Below are positions 1-9,193 of a stretch of DNA of 64,000 nucleotides, in pieces (positions within the stretch are counted from its first letter, which is position 1; every line of letters begins with the position of its first letter). Source of the DNA: Arcuatula senhousia (taxonomy: Eukaryota; Mollusca; Bivalvia; Mytilida; Mytilidae); the NCBI GenBank assembly GCA_963971305.1, contig OZ020313.1, positions 19,665,260-19,729,259 of the forward strand. Reading direction: 5' to 3'. Made by a program: the position numbers and the translations under genes. A model generated the notes under the pieces. That model was not told the DNA's origin. It saw only the letters and a list, made by a program, of their open reading frames with translations, and ran no database searches.

Positions 1-167
1 TCCAAGAGGAAAAAAATACTGATTAATACAAAAAACACATGTCATAATTATCCAAAACGCACTTAAATTAGTGTCACTTCAAAACATAGAAAATAAAAAG
101 ACTACAATGTGCATCAAAATAGCGTTAAAGTTATAGTCAAAAATGTAAAAATTATGTCAAGACATAC

Positions 168-183
168 GAAGTGCAATCACTTC
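168..183. other. Stem-loop 1 (CAAT loop)
   Basis: Arms GAAGTG and CACTTC (6 bp) close a CAAT loop (AUUG on the minus-strand RNA). It is the first of three related hairpins and has no bulge. Confidence 0.5.
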
Positions 184-274
184 ATTTCAGTACAAAAACA
201 CGAAAGTCATCTGTAAGCAGTTCTTCAACTGTACATCCAGGAACTGTCATAATTGTATGCAGAAATAACATGTA

Positions 275-299
275 TAAAGAAGTGCAATCACTTGCTTTA
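275..299. other. Stem-loop 2 (CAAT loop, bulged)
   Basis: Inner stem AAGTG/CACTT closes CAAT. A single unpaired base at 294 is followed by an outer stem TAAAG/CTTTA. Same architecture as stem-loop 3. Confidence 0.5.
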
Positions 300-397
300 T
301 CAATTGTCAATCATCGTACCAATCTTCCAAAAATAGTCCTCACTCGGCAATAAATGTTAACAGGAACACAGATGCATAAAATAAATGCATGGTGTAA

Positions 398-420
398 GAA
401 GAAGCGCAATCGCTTACTTC
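398..420. other. Stem-loop 3 overlapping integrase stop codon
   Basis: Inner stem AAGCG/CGCTT closes CAAT. An unpaired A at 416 precedes outer stem GAAG/CTTC. Compared with stem-loop 2, an inner T-A pair has become C-G and an outer A-T pair has become G-C. The integrase stop codon (414-416, minus) lies inside it. Confidence 0.5.
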
Positions 421-2171
421 AGCTGTGGGAGTGGTTTCCGGTTTATAACTGCTTTCGCCTGGGAGTTCATTTGGTCAAACGGAATCCACATGGCGTTCTG
501 GGCAGGTTCACCTTTAAATTGTACTTTATACTCCTTTTTACCGTCTTTGGTTCTCTGGGCCAAAATCAGTTTGATTTTATAATAAGTGTCAGATGTTGTT
601 GCACCATTATCTGAAGATGACGCATTGTCAAATGAGGAAGCTTCAAAACGAACTGGTCTTTTTCTGATACGGGTCGTACGACGGAGTGGAGCTGGAGCTG
701 GTGACGGACTGTCTGTATCCGACGATTCACTAGCGATATTGTCGACTGCCTGATTTTCGGTGTTAGTGGCTGCATCAAGGGGCTTTTCGGTATCAACAGT
801 TTTTGTTCGAACTTCCGGAACAAAGTTATCTGTAGGCTGTGGAGCTCTGATATAAGCGATTTTCAGTCTGTCTAAATGAACATCGTTCTTTAACACTTTA
901 GCTGTAGCGGGCATTCGAAGCTTTACTAAGTGGTCTGACACAATCGAATGCACAATGTACGGACCATTGTATTTCGGCTGTAGTTTGCGTCCTTGTCCCG
1001 TTGGATCTACAAGCATATACACATAGTTACCGACATTTAACTTTAACGGGTTGGTTTTCTTGTTGCACCGTTCAGTCATTAACTGTCCTGCTTTCAAAGA
1101 GTTGGTTTTGACATCCGCACGAATAGAACTGATCATTTTGCTTTGTTCCTTGATGAACTCGTGAAAATCTTTGGGAATGTCCGAAAAATTTGTAATACAA
1201 GCGTTGGAAAGCGGAAATTTTGGTCTGGTTCCGAAAATAATTTCAAATGGTGAATATTTTGTGGATGCTTGAACTGACGAATTCATTGAAAAGGTAATTG
1301 CAGGTAACGCAATATTCCATTGTTGACCTTTTTGAGTGAACGGGGTTAATCTTTCCGCTAAAGTACGGTGGGTTCTTTCGCAAAGACCTAAACAGTGATG
1401 AATCGTGCTTGGTGTGAAATTCTGACGGATTGCTAATAAATTGCAAACTGCTTTGGTGCAAGCTGATATAAATTCACTGCCTTTGTCTGATATTAAAGTG
1501 TCGCATACACCGTAAAGGCAAAACATCTCAAACAAAACTAATGCGACTGTCATAGAATCACAGTTCGGGATGGGTACGTTGTATACGTATTTACTAAACA
1601 TATCGGTTGCCGTAAATATGTAAGTGTTTCCTCGTTGTGACATCGGAAGTGGTCCGAAAATATCTATTTGCCAAACCTGAAATGGCTCAACAGGTGTTTT
1701 GTACGAAATAATCCCAGATTTGGTATGCGCTTTTGTCATCTTTCTGGTCTGACAGTCGTGACATGACTGGACATACGTTGTGACGATAGACGGCAATTTC
1801 TCAAAGTAGAAATGTTCGGTAATCAAATCTATTGTGGCCTGTATTCCGCGATGTCCACCCATCGGTGAATCGTGAAACTGCTCTAAAACTGGTCGAACTA
1901 GAACAGCCGGTAACACGAGTTGATATCTCGCACGGTGGTCTGTATTTCTTTTGTTTTTCGCATTACGAACATGGTATAGCAGATCGTTGGAGATTATATA
2001 GTCTGCACATCTAACTATTAAGCTACGTGCCTCCCTTTGCAATTTAGGCAAAGTCCCATGTTCCAAATAATCAATGATCGGTTGTAATTTCTTATCCTTT
2101 CTCTGCAATATATTGACACTTGATGGACAAAAATCTGACTTTTTGAAAAGTTCAATAGTTTCTTTGACCAT
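414..2171 (-). CDS. Ty3/Gypsy integrase with chromodomain-like C-terminus
   Basis: An open frame of 585 codons covering the integrase end of a Gypsy pol polyprotein. It has an N-terminal HHCC zinc-binding module (HDSPMGGHRG, then CHDCQTRK), followed by the DDE integrase core: WQIDIFGP for the first Asp, ISDKGSEF for the second and CERTHRTL for the Glu. The C-terminal ~55 residues (YKIKLILAQ... EYKVQFKG... MWIPFDQM) look like a chromodomain: aromatic residues and an FKG turn at the right spacing. The first Met is internal, since the frame continues upstream into residues that belong to the same polyprotein before the inserted DNA at ~2215. Function would be insertion of cDNA into chromatin. 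The core residues are intact, but the element is broken elsewhere. Confidence 0.88.
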   Translation of the reverse strand: MVKETIELFKKSDFCPSSVNILQRKDKKLQPIIDYLEHGTLPKLQREARSLIVRCADYIISNDLLYHVRNAKNKRNTDHRARYQLVLPAVLVRPVLEQFHDSPMGGHRGIQATIDLITEHFYFEKLPSIVTTYVQSCHDCQTRKMTKAHTKSGIISYKTPVEPFQVWQIDIFGPLPMSQRGNTYIFTATDMFSKYVYNVPIPNCDSMTVALVLFEMFCLYGVCDTLISDKGSEFISACTKAVCNLLAIRQNFTPSTIHHCLGLCERTHRTLAERLTPFTQKGQQWNIALPAITFSMNSSVQASTKYSPFEIIFGTRPKFPLSNACITNFSDIPKDFHEFIKEQSKMISSIRADVKTNSLKAGQLMTERCNKKTNPLKLNVGNYVYMLVDPTGQGRKLQPKYNGPYIVHSIVSDHLVKLRMPATAKVLKNDVHLDRLKIAYIRAPQPTDNFVPEVRTKTVDTEKPLDAATNTENQAVDNIASESSDTDSPSPAPAPLRRTTRIRKRPVRFEASSFDNASSSDNGATTSDTYYKIKLILAQRTKDGKKEYKVQFKGEPAQNAMWIPFDQMNSQAKAVINRKPLPQLK

Positions 2172-2214
2172 CCGTTCTTCACTTGATTCGTCATTGATAT
2201 CAGTTGTAGTATCT

Positions 2215-3205
2215 CAGTGTTCTCCTTTTTTCAAAAAGGTAAGGTGGGTGTTTTGAAAAACCACTTACCAACCGGGTTTTTTCCACTGCTTAACCCTTAT
2301 CAACGAGGTTTTTTTCAGAGGCCAATCTAGAGGGAAGTTCAGGGGATCTGGGTTCCTTTTTTGTTGCAAAAATTTATGATTTCATGCAAACTGTTGGCAA
2401 AGTTTGTCAAATTAGATTTGGACCCCCCTTTTTGTAGTGAGGACCCCCCTTTTTAAAAAAAAATCTGGATCCGCCCCTGAATCCTTTATCAGAGAGAGTG
2501 ATTGTTTTAATAAAACCATAAAATGCAAAGTATACAAAGATACAGTAAAAATAGCCTTAATTAAAGCCACTAAATCTAGGCTTTTTTTTCCCTTTTTTAT
2601 GAATTTTCTTTTATTTTAGTTTTGGGCTAGAGTTATCTTTCTTTTCCTATTAGTTAGCCAATATGTTTATTTTCCCGCCAAAAAGTCACATGATCACAGC
2701 TCAAATGTAAACAAAGACACTTGATCCTTCATTAGCATTGCAGAAGTTCAGTCGCAAATATTCAAACTTTATTGTATGTTTTATGTTCTTTTGTGGATTA
2801 AAATATTTCTAAGTTGAAGGTAAATATCAATATTCTTTTTCTTTCAATTAAACCTTTGAATTTAAAACCACATGGATGCATATATCGTTCTGGACACGTG
2901 CCAGCCATTTTTTTATTTACATTTTCTCCATTTTTGATTGGATGATAAGAAATTTACATACAATAAATTTTTCTTAGCACCTCCTGTTTTACCTTGTCGG
3001 CAAATTTCTTTTATGTTTGCTGATCACCTATCGATCCATGGTTTTAATTGGCTTGGGTTATAAAAGTGTCACTCAATGTCTTCAAGACTTCATTTAATTA
3101 GTAACCAAAGTCCTAAATAAACATGGATTTTTTTTTAAATTGCCGACCACCTTACCAAAAGGAAAGGTGGTCGGCTCTGGAAAAAAGGTGGTCGGCACAC
3201 CCGGC
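2215..3205. mobile_element. ~1 kb non-coding insertion splitting pol
   Basis: The Gypsy reading frame stops matching at both edges: the RNase H/linker frame ends at about 3205 and the integrase frame resumes at about 2205. Edge sequences contain loosely inverted, repetitive motifs rich in GGTGGTCGG and CCTTTTTTC. No transposase ORF is present. Exact termini and target duplication could not be fixed. Confidence 0.6.
2339..2479. repeat. Short CGGATCC-family inverted-end repeat
   Basis: The right edge CTGGATCCGCCCCTG and a degenerate left edge CAGGGGATCTGGG bracket ~140 bp with C- and T-runs. It resembles the elements at 41159-41293 and 60566-60730, nested within the larger insertion. No target duplication is visible. 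Confidence 0.4.
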
Positions 3206-4313
3206 TTAAATGACGAATGGAGAACTCTGTATCTTCTACTGAAGTATGGTTGTTCGCGACTGCATTAACAGACAGTTCACAAACGTTATCATCAGTTTTG
3301 GCTTCGGTCTCTAACGGCTTAGAGACAACAGAATCACTATTAATTCCGTTTTCTATTTGTGTCTTTGGAACAGTGTTTTCAATTAAATTCCAAAGCGATA
3401 ATTCCTTGAAATTTTCATATGAATCAACAGAAAACTTATTTACACTATTTGTAAAAATACTATAATTTCTTACCTCAAAATTGACATCAAAACTACTAGT
3501 ATTGATCCTTCTTTTGTCACTATCATTACAGTTTGAAATATTATTAGAAATGCTGTCACTTCTAACATTCTTATTTCTACCAGTATATTCATTCAACGAT
3601 GAAAATTCCATTTTACGGACACATCTAGGCGATGCCGGCATAAATCGACGAACACAAGCTTCAGAAATACTATTATTTCGAGCTTTTTCTACATCCTCCT
3701 CTGAATCGGCCGTATATCCTTCAAGATCGGTAATAACGTCGACATAATTGACCTCGATTTTATCGGTATTTCTAGGCGATTCAGCGAATTTGATTATACC
3801 GCTATGTTCCGTCATGTAGGGAAAGAACGGATCTGCTTCCTCTGGGCTAGATATACCATCGGACGCGTCTGATCTCATGCATCGCGACAACGCATCGGGC
3901 ACCTGCATTTGTGCGGCTGGCTTGTATCGTATCTCGAAGTTATACTGTTGAAGCATGGCTAGCCAACGATCGTAAATGGCTCCCTTTAGTTGTTTCTCAA
4001 CAAGTGGTCGGAGAGCTTGATAATCACACTCGACGATGAATCGATTTCCGCACAAATAGCTTGAACAATCTGTGATACTCGTAACGACACCGAGAAGCTC
4101 AAGTTTTGTTGGGCCATACGACTTTTGCCAATGATTCAATGATTTCGAACCGAAACGAATAATACGGACTTTGTCCTCTTTAACAGTACGATCGGGATGT
4201 CGTTGGTAAAGCATGTAACCAATTCCTTTCGCTGATGTATCTACCGACAGATAAAACGGAATGTCGAACCGCGGAAATGCCAATACATCGGAATGTAACA
4301 AGCGACTTTTCAA
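3206..4313 (-). pseudogene. Gypsy RNase H and connection region (fragment)
   Basis: Translated sequence shows RNase H typical of Gypsy elements: YLSVDTSAKGIGYML for the first catalytic Asp, KLELLGVV for the Glu, DYQALRPL and DALSRC for the end of the domain. After ~140 residues comes a low-complexity acidic/Asn-Ser-rich linker of ~180 residues leading toward the integrase. The frame continues past 3206 into the insertion and stops at 3135, so its last ~22 codons are not original. The frame upstream is broken between 4314 and 4481. Confidence 0.85.
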
Positions 4314-5163
4314 ATCTAAGAACGCTGTTTCTTGTTCATCAGTCCATTTGAAAACGGCTCCTTTTCGTAATAACTTCGTGAGCGGCTGTGTAAGTGCGCT
4401 GTATTGAGGTATAAATTTCCGAAACCAATTAAAAAGCCCTAAAACTCGGCGTAATTGTTTGACAGTCTTTGGTGATGGATACTATTGCAATGCACGTACG
4501 CGATCAGGCGGTGGCTTTATTCCTTCACTCGAAATGTGATGTCCGAGAAAAATACAATTATTTTTCATGAAAGAGCACTTTTTCGGATTCAATTTTAAAC
4601 CAGCCTGTTGAAAACGATCGAATATTTCATCCAAATCGGCTATGTGTTCCTCGTAGGTTTCCGAGCAAATAAGAACATCGTCCAGATAACATAAACACGA
4701 ACGGAAAGTTAAACCACATAACACTTTGTCCATAAGTAACTGGAAAGAGTTCGGCGAAGAACTAAGTCCCATGGGCAAACGTTGAAATCTATAAGTACCG
4801 TAACATGTGTTGAACGATGTATATTTTGCACTATTGGGATGTATTTTCATTTGAAAGATCAACGGACGAAATAAAATTTGGTTTGCGTTCTGAAAACGAC
4901 TCGGTTAACTCTTGCAAGTCTGGTATTGCATAGCTAAACGTTTCACACTGCGAGTTTAAATAACGAAAATCGCAACAAAAACGATAATGTGAAAGGCTTG
5001 ATTCTTTGTCGCATGCCGGGCCGGACTTTGTTTTCGAACGTTTTGTAACTAAAACTACCGGACTAGTGATCGGCAAGTCCTCATTCGGATCGATTGAACA
5101 TATAATTCCCTGTGCTTAAAGTTCATCAAGATGATGTCTTAATACCTCGCGCTTATCGGGCGG
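4314..5163 (-). pseudogene. Gypsy reverse transcriptase (disrupted)
   Basis: Two overlapping frames together give an RT. 5076-4831 carries SPVVLVTKR and FCCDFRYLN (fingers); 4862-4482 carries RLPMGLSSSPNSFQ and the catalytic box CYLDDVLI, then FLGHHISSEGI. Stops are seen near 5115, 4860 and 4481. The enzyme would copy element RNA into DNA. The YLDD motif is intact but the frame is not. Confidence 0.87.
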
Positions 5164-6163
5164 TTAACGGTACGGACGCTGTTGCTTTGGCTTATAATAC
5201 TGTTTCAAAATAATCTTATGTTGAACAAGATCAGTAAATCCCAGATCAGGATTGTCTGGTGTAACAAATATATCTTTATTGTTAAATAAAAACGTCTCAA
5301 AATCAGTTTTCTGGCGTTCATTTAACGTAGAGTCTGACAAATCGAAACACTCAATAAAATCCGCTTTAAGTTTGTTTTCAGAAAGTTTGTCACTTTTCTC
5401 ATCAGTAATGATTTCAACATTTTGAACTCGGTGACCTGATGTAGAGTTTAACACGGTTTGAATTGATTGATCTGTTGACAGGTGACTAAATTGGGCTAGC
5501 GGTTTTCCTTTGTGAATTATGACATTGTCATTGTATGGATTGAGTACTTTTATCGGTACATGTCTATCTTTTGTAACAGTAACGACGGCTTTCGAAATGA
5601 ACACGCCTTTTTTCGCTAAATGTTTCCCAGAGGTACAAATTCCTTGATCGCCATACATACCGGACTGAACTTTACCCCATACCAACATTTCTGAGCGTGG
5701 CGGAATCGTTACACGTTTTGTACAAAATACAGTCGTGTCCTTGTAAGTAATTTTCATTTCAGCAAAATCTAAATTGATTTTATTCTGTTTCAAATAATCC
5801 ATGCCTAAAATAATCGGATGCGATGCTGTTTGGAAAACGTAGCACGGGATCACCTTTCGTAAACCCGAATGTCATTTTGATATTCGCAGTGCCTAAAACT
5901 TCAATTTTCGAACCGTTTGCTAAAACGCATTTGTCATATAATTTAACATCAATGTCACTTTTCAATGAAAACGGCAAAGACTTATAAAGTTCTTCGGAAA
6001 TAATGCTGATGTCACTACCGCAATCTAATAACGCAGAAACTTTTAATTTCTGAAAACGGACAGTAGCATAAAAAAACGAACTGGTTTTGTTATCCGAAGT
6101 CGCGTCGTCATCAGTTTCTGAAATACACGTACCCCCAGGTTTTGCAAGTTTCCTCGGCTGCAC
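5164..6163 (-). pseudogene. Gypsy aspartic protease and linker (disrupted)
   Basis: The active-site region reads ALLDCGSDISIISEEL, i.e. D-C-G instead of the usual D-T/S-G, and further on ILGMDYL, typical of the protease C-terminal half. The two lie in different frames that switch near 5845. The remaining ~180 residues run toward RT. Role: cleavage of Gag-Pol polyprotein. The Cys in the DTG position may be a family variant or decay. Confidence 0.78.
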
Positions 6164-7052
6164 GTTCTAGCTGTATGGCCCGGAGTAGCGCAAATCTGAC
6201 ATAGTGCTTCACGAGTGTTACTCTTTGGTAGAGCTAAAGTTTTACAATGTAATGCATCATGCCCATTTTGATAACAGAGTTGACATGAAGTTTGAGGATC
6301 TGGACTACCTTGTGAGTTCCAATTGCAGTTGCGTTTAGCATGACCCTTAGAGTTGCATTTAAAACAAGCACCACTTGGACGTGGCTGTTCCGATTTAAAA
6401 TCACGCCTAGGCTGTGTGCCCTGTAACATGGCCAGTTTCGAAACTGACTCCGTTAAATGACTAATTTGCTGTTTTATTTCAGACAGCTCACTGGGTTGGC
6501 CTCTGAAATTTTGGACGGACGCAAGTGATGGTTCATGATGCCTATAATTATACGCCTCGCCCGTTCTAGCAATAGTTAACGCCTCAGAAGTGTCATTTGG
6601 CTTGCTTGCCCTTACATAAAATGCAAGTTTGTCTGGTAACCCTTTAATAAATTGGGTCATTATTTCATGTTCTGGCTTACCCAATAATTGTCCCTCTCAT
6701 ACACAGTACTATAGAAATCTTCAATGTGTTGGTTTGATTTAAGGACCAAACTATGAAAATTTTCACTTTCAACAAGAACGGAAGGGTGTTGCCAATCAAA
6801 ACGGACATATTTTCTATGAAATTCATTCCTGGTATTGTCCCATGTTGAGTTTTCATCAACTCCTAATGCCAAAAACCATGTTAAAGCTGGACCCTTTAAC
6901 AGTAAATGAAAAGCAGCCAATTTGCGAGAGTCATCTTCATCATCGTCAAATTCGTTAAGTTTAGAATAAGATTCAAATTCTTTGAGAAATTTTTCACCAT
7001 TTTCATACGGATATCCGGAAAATTTTGAACAGTTGAAATGAAATTTGTCCAT
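6150..7052 (-). pseudogene. Gypsy gag with three CCHC zinc knuckles (frameshifted)
   Basis: The start at 7052 reads MDKFHFNCSKFSGYPYENG and continues with a capsid-like segment (LLLKGPALTWF, FHRKYV). The frame changes near 6680 and continues with QFIKGLPDKL and then three consecutive zinc knuckles of the form C-x2-C-x4-H-x4-C: CFKCNSKGHAKRNC, CQLCYQNGHDALHC, CQICATPGHTARTC. Knuckles bind element RNA during packaging. Most Gypsy Gags carry one or two. A further frameshift near 6150 separates it from protease. Confidence 0.85.
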
Positions 7053-7400
7053 CTTTTAAGTTCTGAAAAGTTTGAAATAAAATTTGAAAATCACTGGCGA
7101 ACAATAAAAAACATGAGAAAGGCAATCCTTTCCACATATACAATATCAGTAATAAACTTGAAAAGCCATGTTGAAATTCCGGCCATGTGGTGTGACCTTC
7201 GTCGCCATTTTGGATTCGCTTTCCAATTTATTTCAAAAATGTTTTTTTAAAAAAGTCAAAAATACTTTCCTTTCGGAGTTCTGGGGAATCTGCTCCGATC
7301 TTGAAAGGTTCTCCACCATGTGATGTATTAGTGTTGCTCCGCTCCTCATATTGAATAAAACAACGAATATATAAAACGATCAACTTTATTTTACACGTCT
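7053..7400 (-). other. Possible Gypsy leader, primer-binding site and 5' LTR edge
   Basis: Reading minus, a segment ending in ...TACATCACA at 7319 is directly followed by TGGTGGAGAACC (7318-7307). This suits an LTR ending in CA next to a tRNA primer-binding site starting TGG. An AATAAA on the minus strand lies near 7385. No second LTR copy is in the window to confirm it. Confidence 0.3.
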
Positions 7401-7872
7401 TTACATTTCAAAATCCAGAAACAAGAGAGACATTACGCCATACATTACATACTTTTAAAATATAAAATGGAATGGAAACGTAAGGTTCCGGAAAACAATA
7501 ATTACAAAAATGAAAATTAGTGTTGAAAGGGAAGTTATTCTTAAATTCAAAGATGAAAAATAGTAAAATTAAGATGAACAACTAGACCATGTCATCCTAC
7601 CATATAACAGGAGTAAGGACATTTAAAAGAATAGCCCTCTTCCCATAAATATAACTAACCTTCTATTAATATGTCTTTAAAGAGGCCAACGTATCTGTCT
7701 AAATGAAATGATGAGACAATCCAATTATATATACATGTAAAACGAAGTGCAACCTATTAGGCTCTCTATTGAATGCAGCTGTGCTCCATAATTGAAATCA
7801 GTAGAAATTGAATATTAAGGTCTATGGAAAACTTTTAAGTTGTGCAAGTTGGGAAATTGATACAAGATATGT
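7401..7872. other. No gene recognised
   Basis: AT-rich DNA between the Gypsy leader and the truncated PLE. Part may be the remainder of the Gypsy LTR. No ORF, hairpin or repeat that I can support. Confidence 0.5.
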
Positions 7873-8238
7873 TTGTGTTGTGTTTCTGATTTTAATAATA
7901 AAAACCGTTTTATTACTGAAAAATTATTAAAACAAGGTTATCGATACCACAAATTAGTAAAATCTTTTTCTAAATTCTTCCACAAGTATCGATCTCTTAT
8001 TGAAAAATTTAATTGTACACGTCACTTTCTTATAGTGAAAGGAATATCACATCCTGTATTTTATGGTAATGTTTTTTATAAAGCTCACAAATTTAAAAGC
8101 AATCCAATAGAAATGAAAAATTGGCTTCAAAATTTATTACGGAAAGGATATGAAATGAATACCTTGGTTAAATCTTTGAATTTAGTGTTTTTTGGCAGAA
8201 ATATTGAAAACTTAATACTCGCTTTAAAACTTCCATAA
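7873..8238 (+). pseudogene. Penelope-like RT C-terminal fragment
   Basis: About 120 codons matching residue-for-residue much of the C-terminal RT part also seen in copy B: DFNNKNRFITEKLL, GYRYHKLVKSFSKFF, RFLIV-like and GISHPVFYGNVFYKA. It lacks the catalytic palm, which lies upstream of the truncation. The frame ends with a stop at 8238. Confidence 0.82.
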
Positions 8239-8915
8239 ACGTTTTTACTATTGTCATTTTTAAGCATTATAGCGATCAAGCGTGTCGGTTTTGTGTGATG
8301 ACACTTCACTAAATCATTATTGCTTGAAGTGTTGTGTCGGATTTAAAATCGATACGTTTGATTTTTTTACATCAGTCGATTGATGATTCTCAGCTAGCTG
8401 TCAGTAACAGCGAGTGTTCTATAGAGAGTTCCTTTACCGTCCTTTTGTTTGTTCTTGTTTTTTGTCTTAGGTTCTCTCTAGTAGAATTGGACTTTGATCG
8501 ATTTGATTTTTATTGTGTGTTTAGTTTTTGTGCTTTGTCTAGGAATATTGATAGGGGGAAGGTTGGGCCCAAAAAACTAGTTTAACCCCGCCACATATTA
8601 CGTGTGCCTGTCCTAAGCCAGATATCCTTGACAAAGCTTTCGTTTGTACTTGTCTTTTTGATGTTTTCTGTTCCTTGTTTAAGAAGGGGGTCTATCTGTG
8701 ACTATTTCAGGGCTGGATTTGAATTATATGCATCTTATTTAGACCATGGGCCGATTGCATAACCGCGAGCAGTGCCAAATGGCCTCGTTGAAGGCTGCTG
8801 GCGGTTGTCCATTGTGGTTTTTCTAAATTGCCGTTTAATTGTGGGCTGTGTCGCGTACACTTATTCCACATCTCTTTATTTTCTGTTGTATATCTTCCAT
8901 GCATTTAGTTTTAAA
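7873..8915 (+). mobile_element. Penelope-like element copy A, 5'-truncated
   Basis: Begins abruptly inside the RT coding region and runs through ~680 bp of 3' non-coding sequence. The non-coding part (e.g. the cytosine-rich CCCCGCCACAT stretch near 8585 and CGCGTACACTTATTCCAC near 8850) recurs in reverse orientation at 11320-12440 and in part at 38319-38449. The 5' truncation is as expected for a target-primed retrotransposon. Confidence 0.8.
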
Positions 8916-9193
8916 TAAACGAATCAATTGATATTTTATTAATTATATTCCGTTGGCAGACAATCAAACAAACCGACTATGTCTCTTTCTTGTAATTTTA
9001 AAATGATATTTCATTGATAATCGAGATATTGAAATGCAACTGCAATAAATGTTCTTGGTCATTTTGGTAGTAATTTTCTTGCCAATTTGATACTTTTCTT
9101 TAAAAGGCAAATCAACAAAACCAAAACAGTTTTATCATATCAAAACATTTCACATATAGACACATTTCAACTTTTGTACAGTTTCTTTCAGAC

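Larger units (their letters stand above)
1..413 (-). other. 3' untranslated region of the Gypsy element
   Basis: AT-rich sequence following the integrase stop codon. No open reading frame is convincing. It contains three similar stem-loop motifs about 110-120 bases apart, suggesting degenerate tandem units. The sequence proposed as the 5' LTR is not found here, so the 3' LTR must lie beyond the left window edge. Confidence 0.55.
1..7400 (-). mobile_element. Broken Ty3/Gypsy LTR retrotransposon
   Basis: Reading on the minus strand the parts come in Ty3/Gypsy order: gag (about 7052-6150), aspartic protease (6150-5780), reverse transcriptase (5076-4482), RNase H (4313-3900), integrase (2171-414). 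Frameshifts near 6680, 6150, 5845, several stops between 5160 and 4320, and a ~1 kb insertion at about 2215-3205 make it non-functional as a unit. The 3' LTR is not within the window; the 5' LTR boundary near 7319 is only suggested. This is a fossil element of a bivalve-type genome. Confidence 0.9.

Noticed and set aside
8334..8585. 83-residue ORF
   Set aside because: Lies in the PLE 3' non-coding region, whose other copies do not keep the frame.
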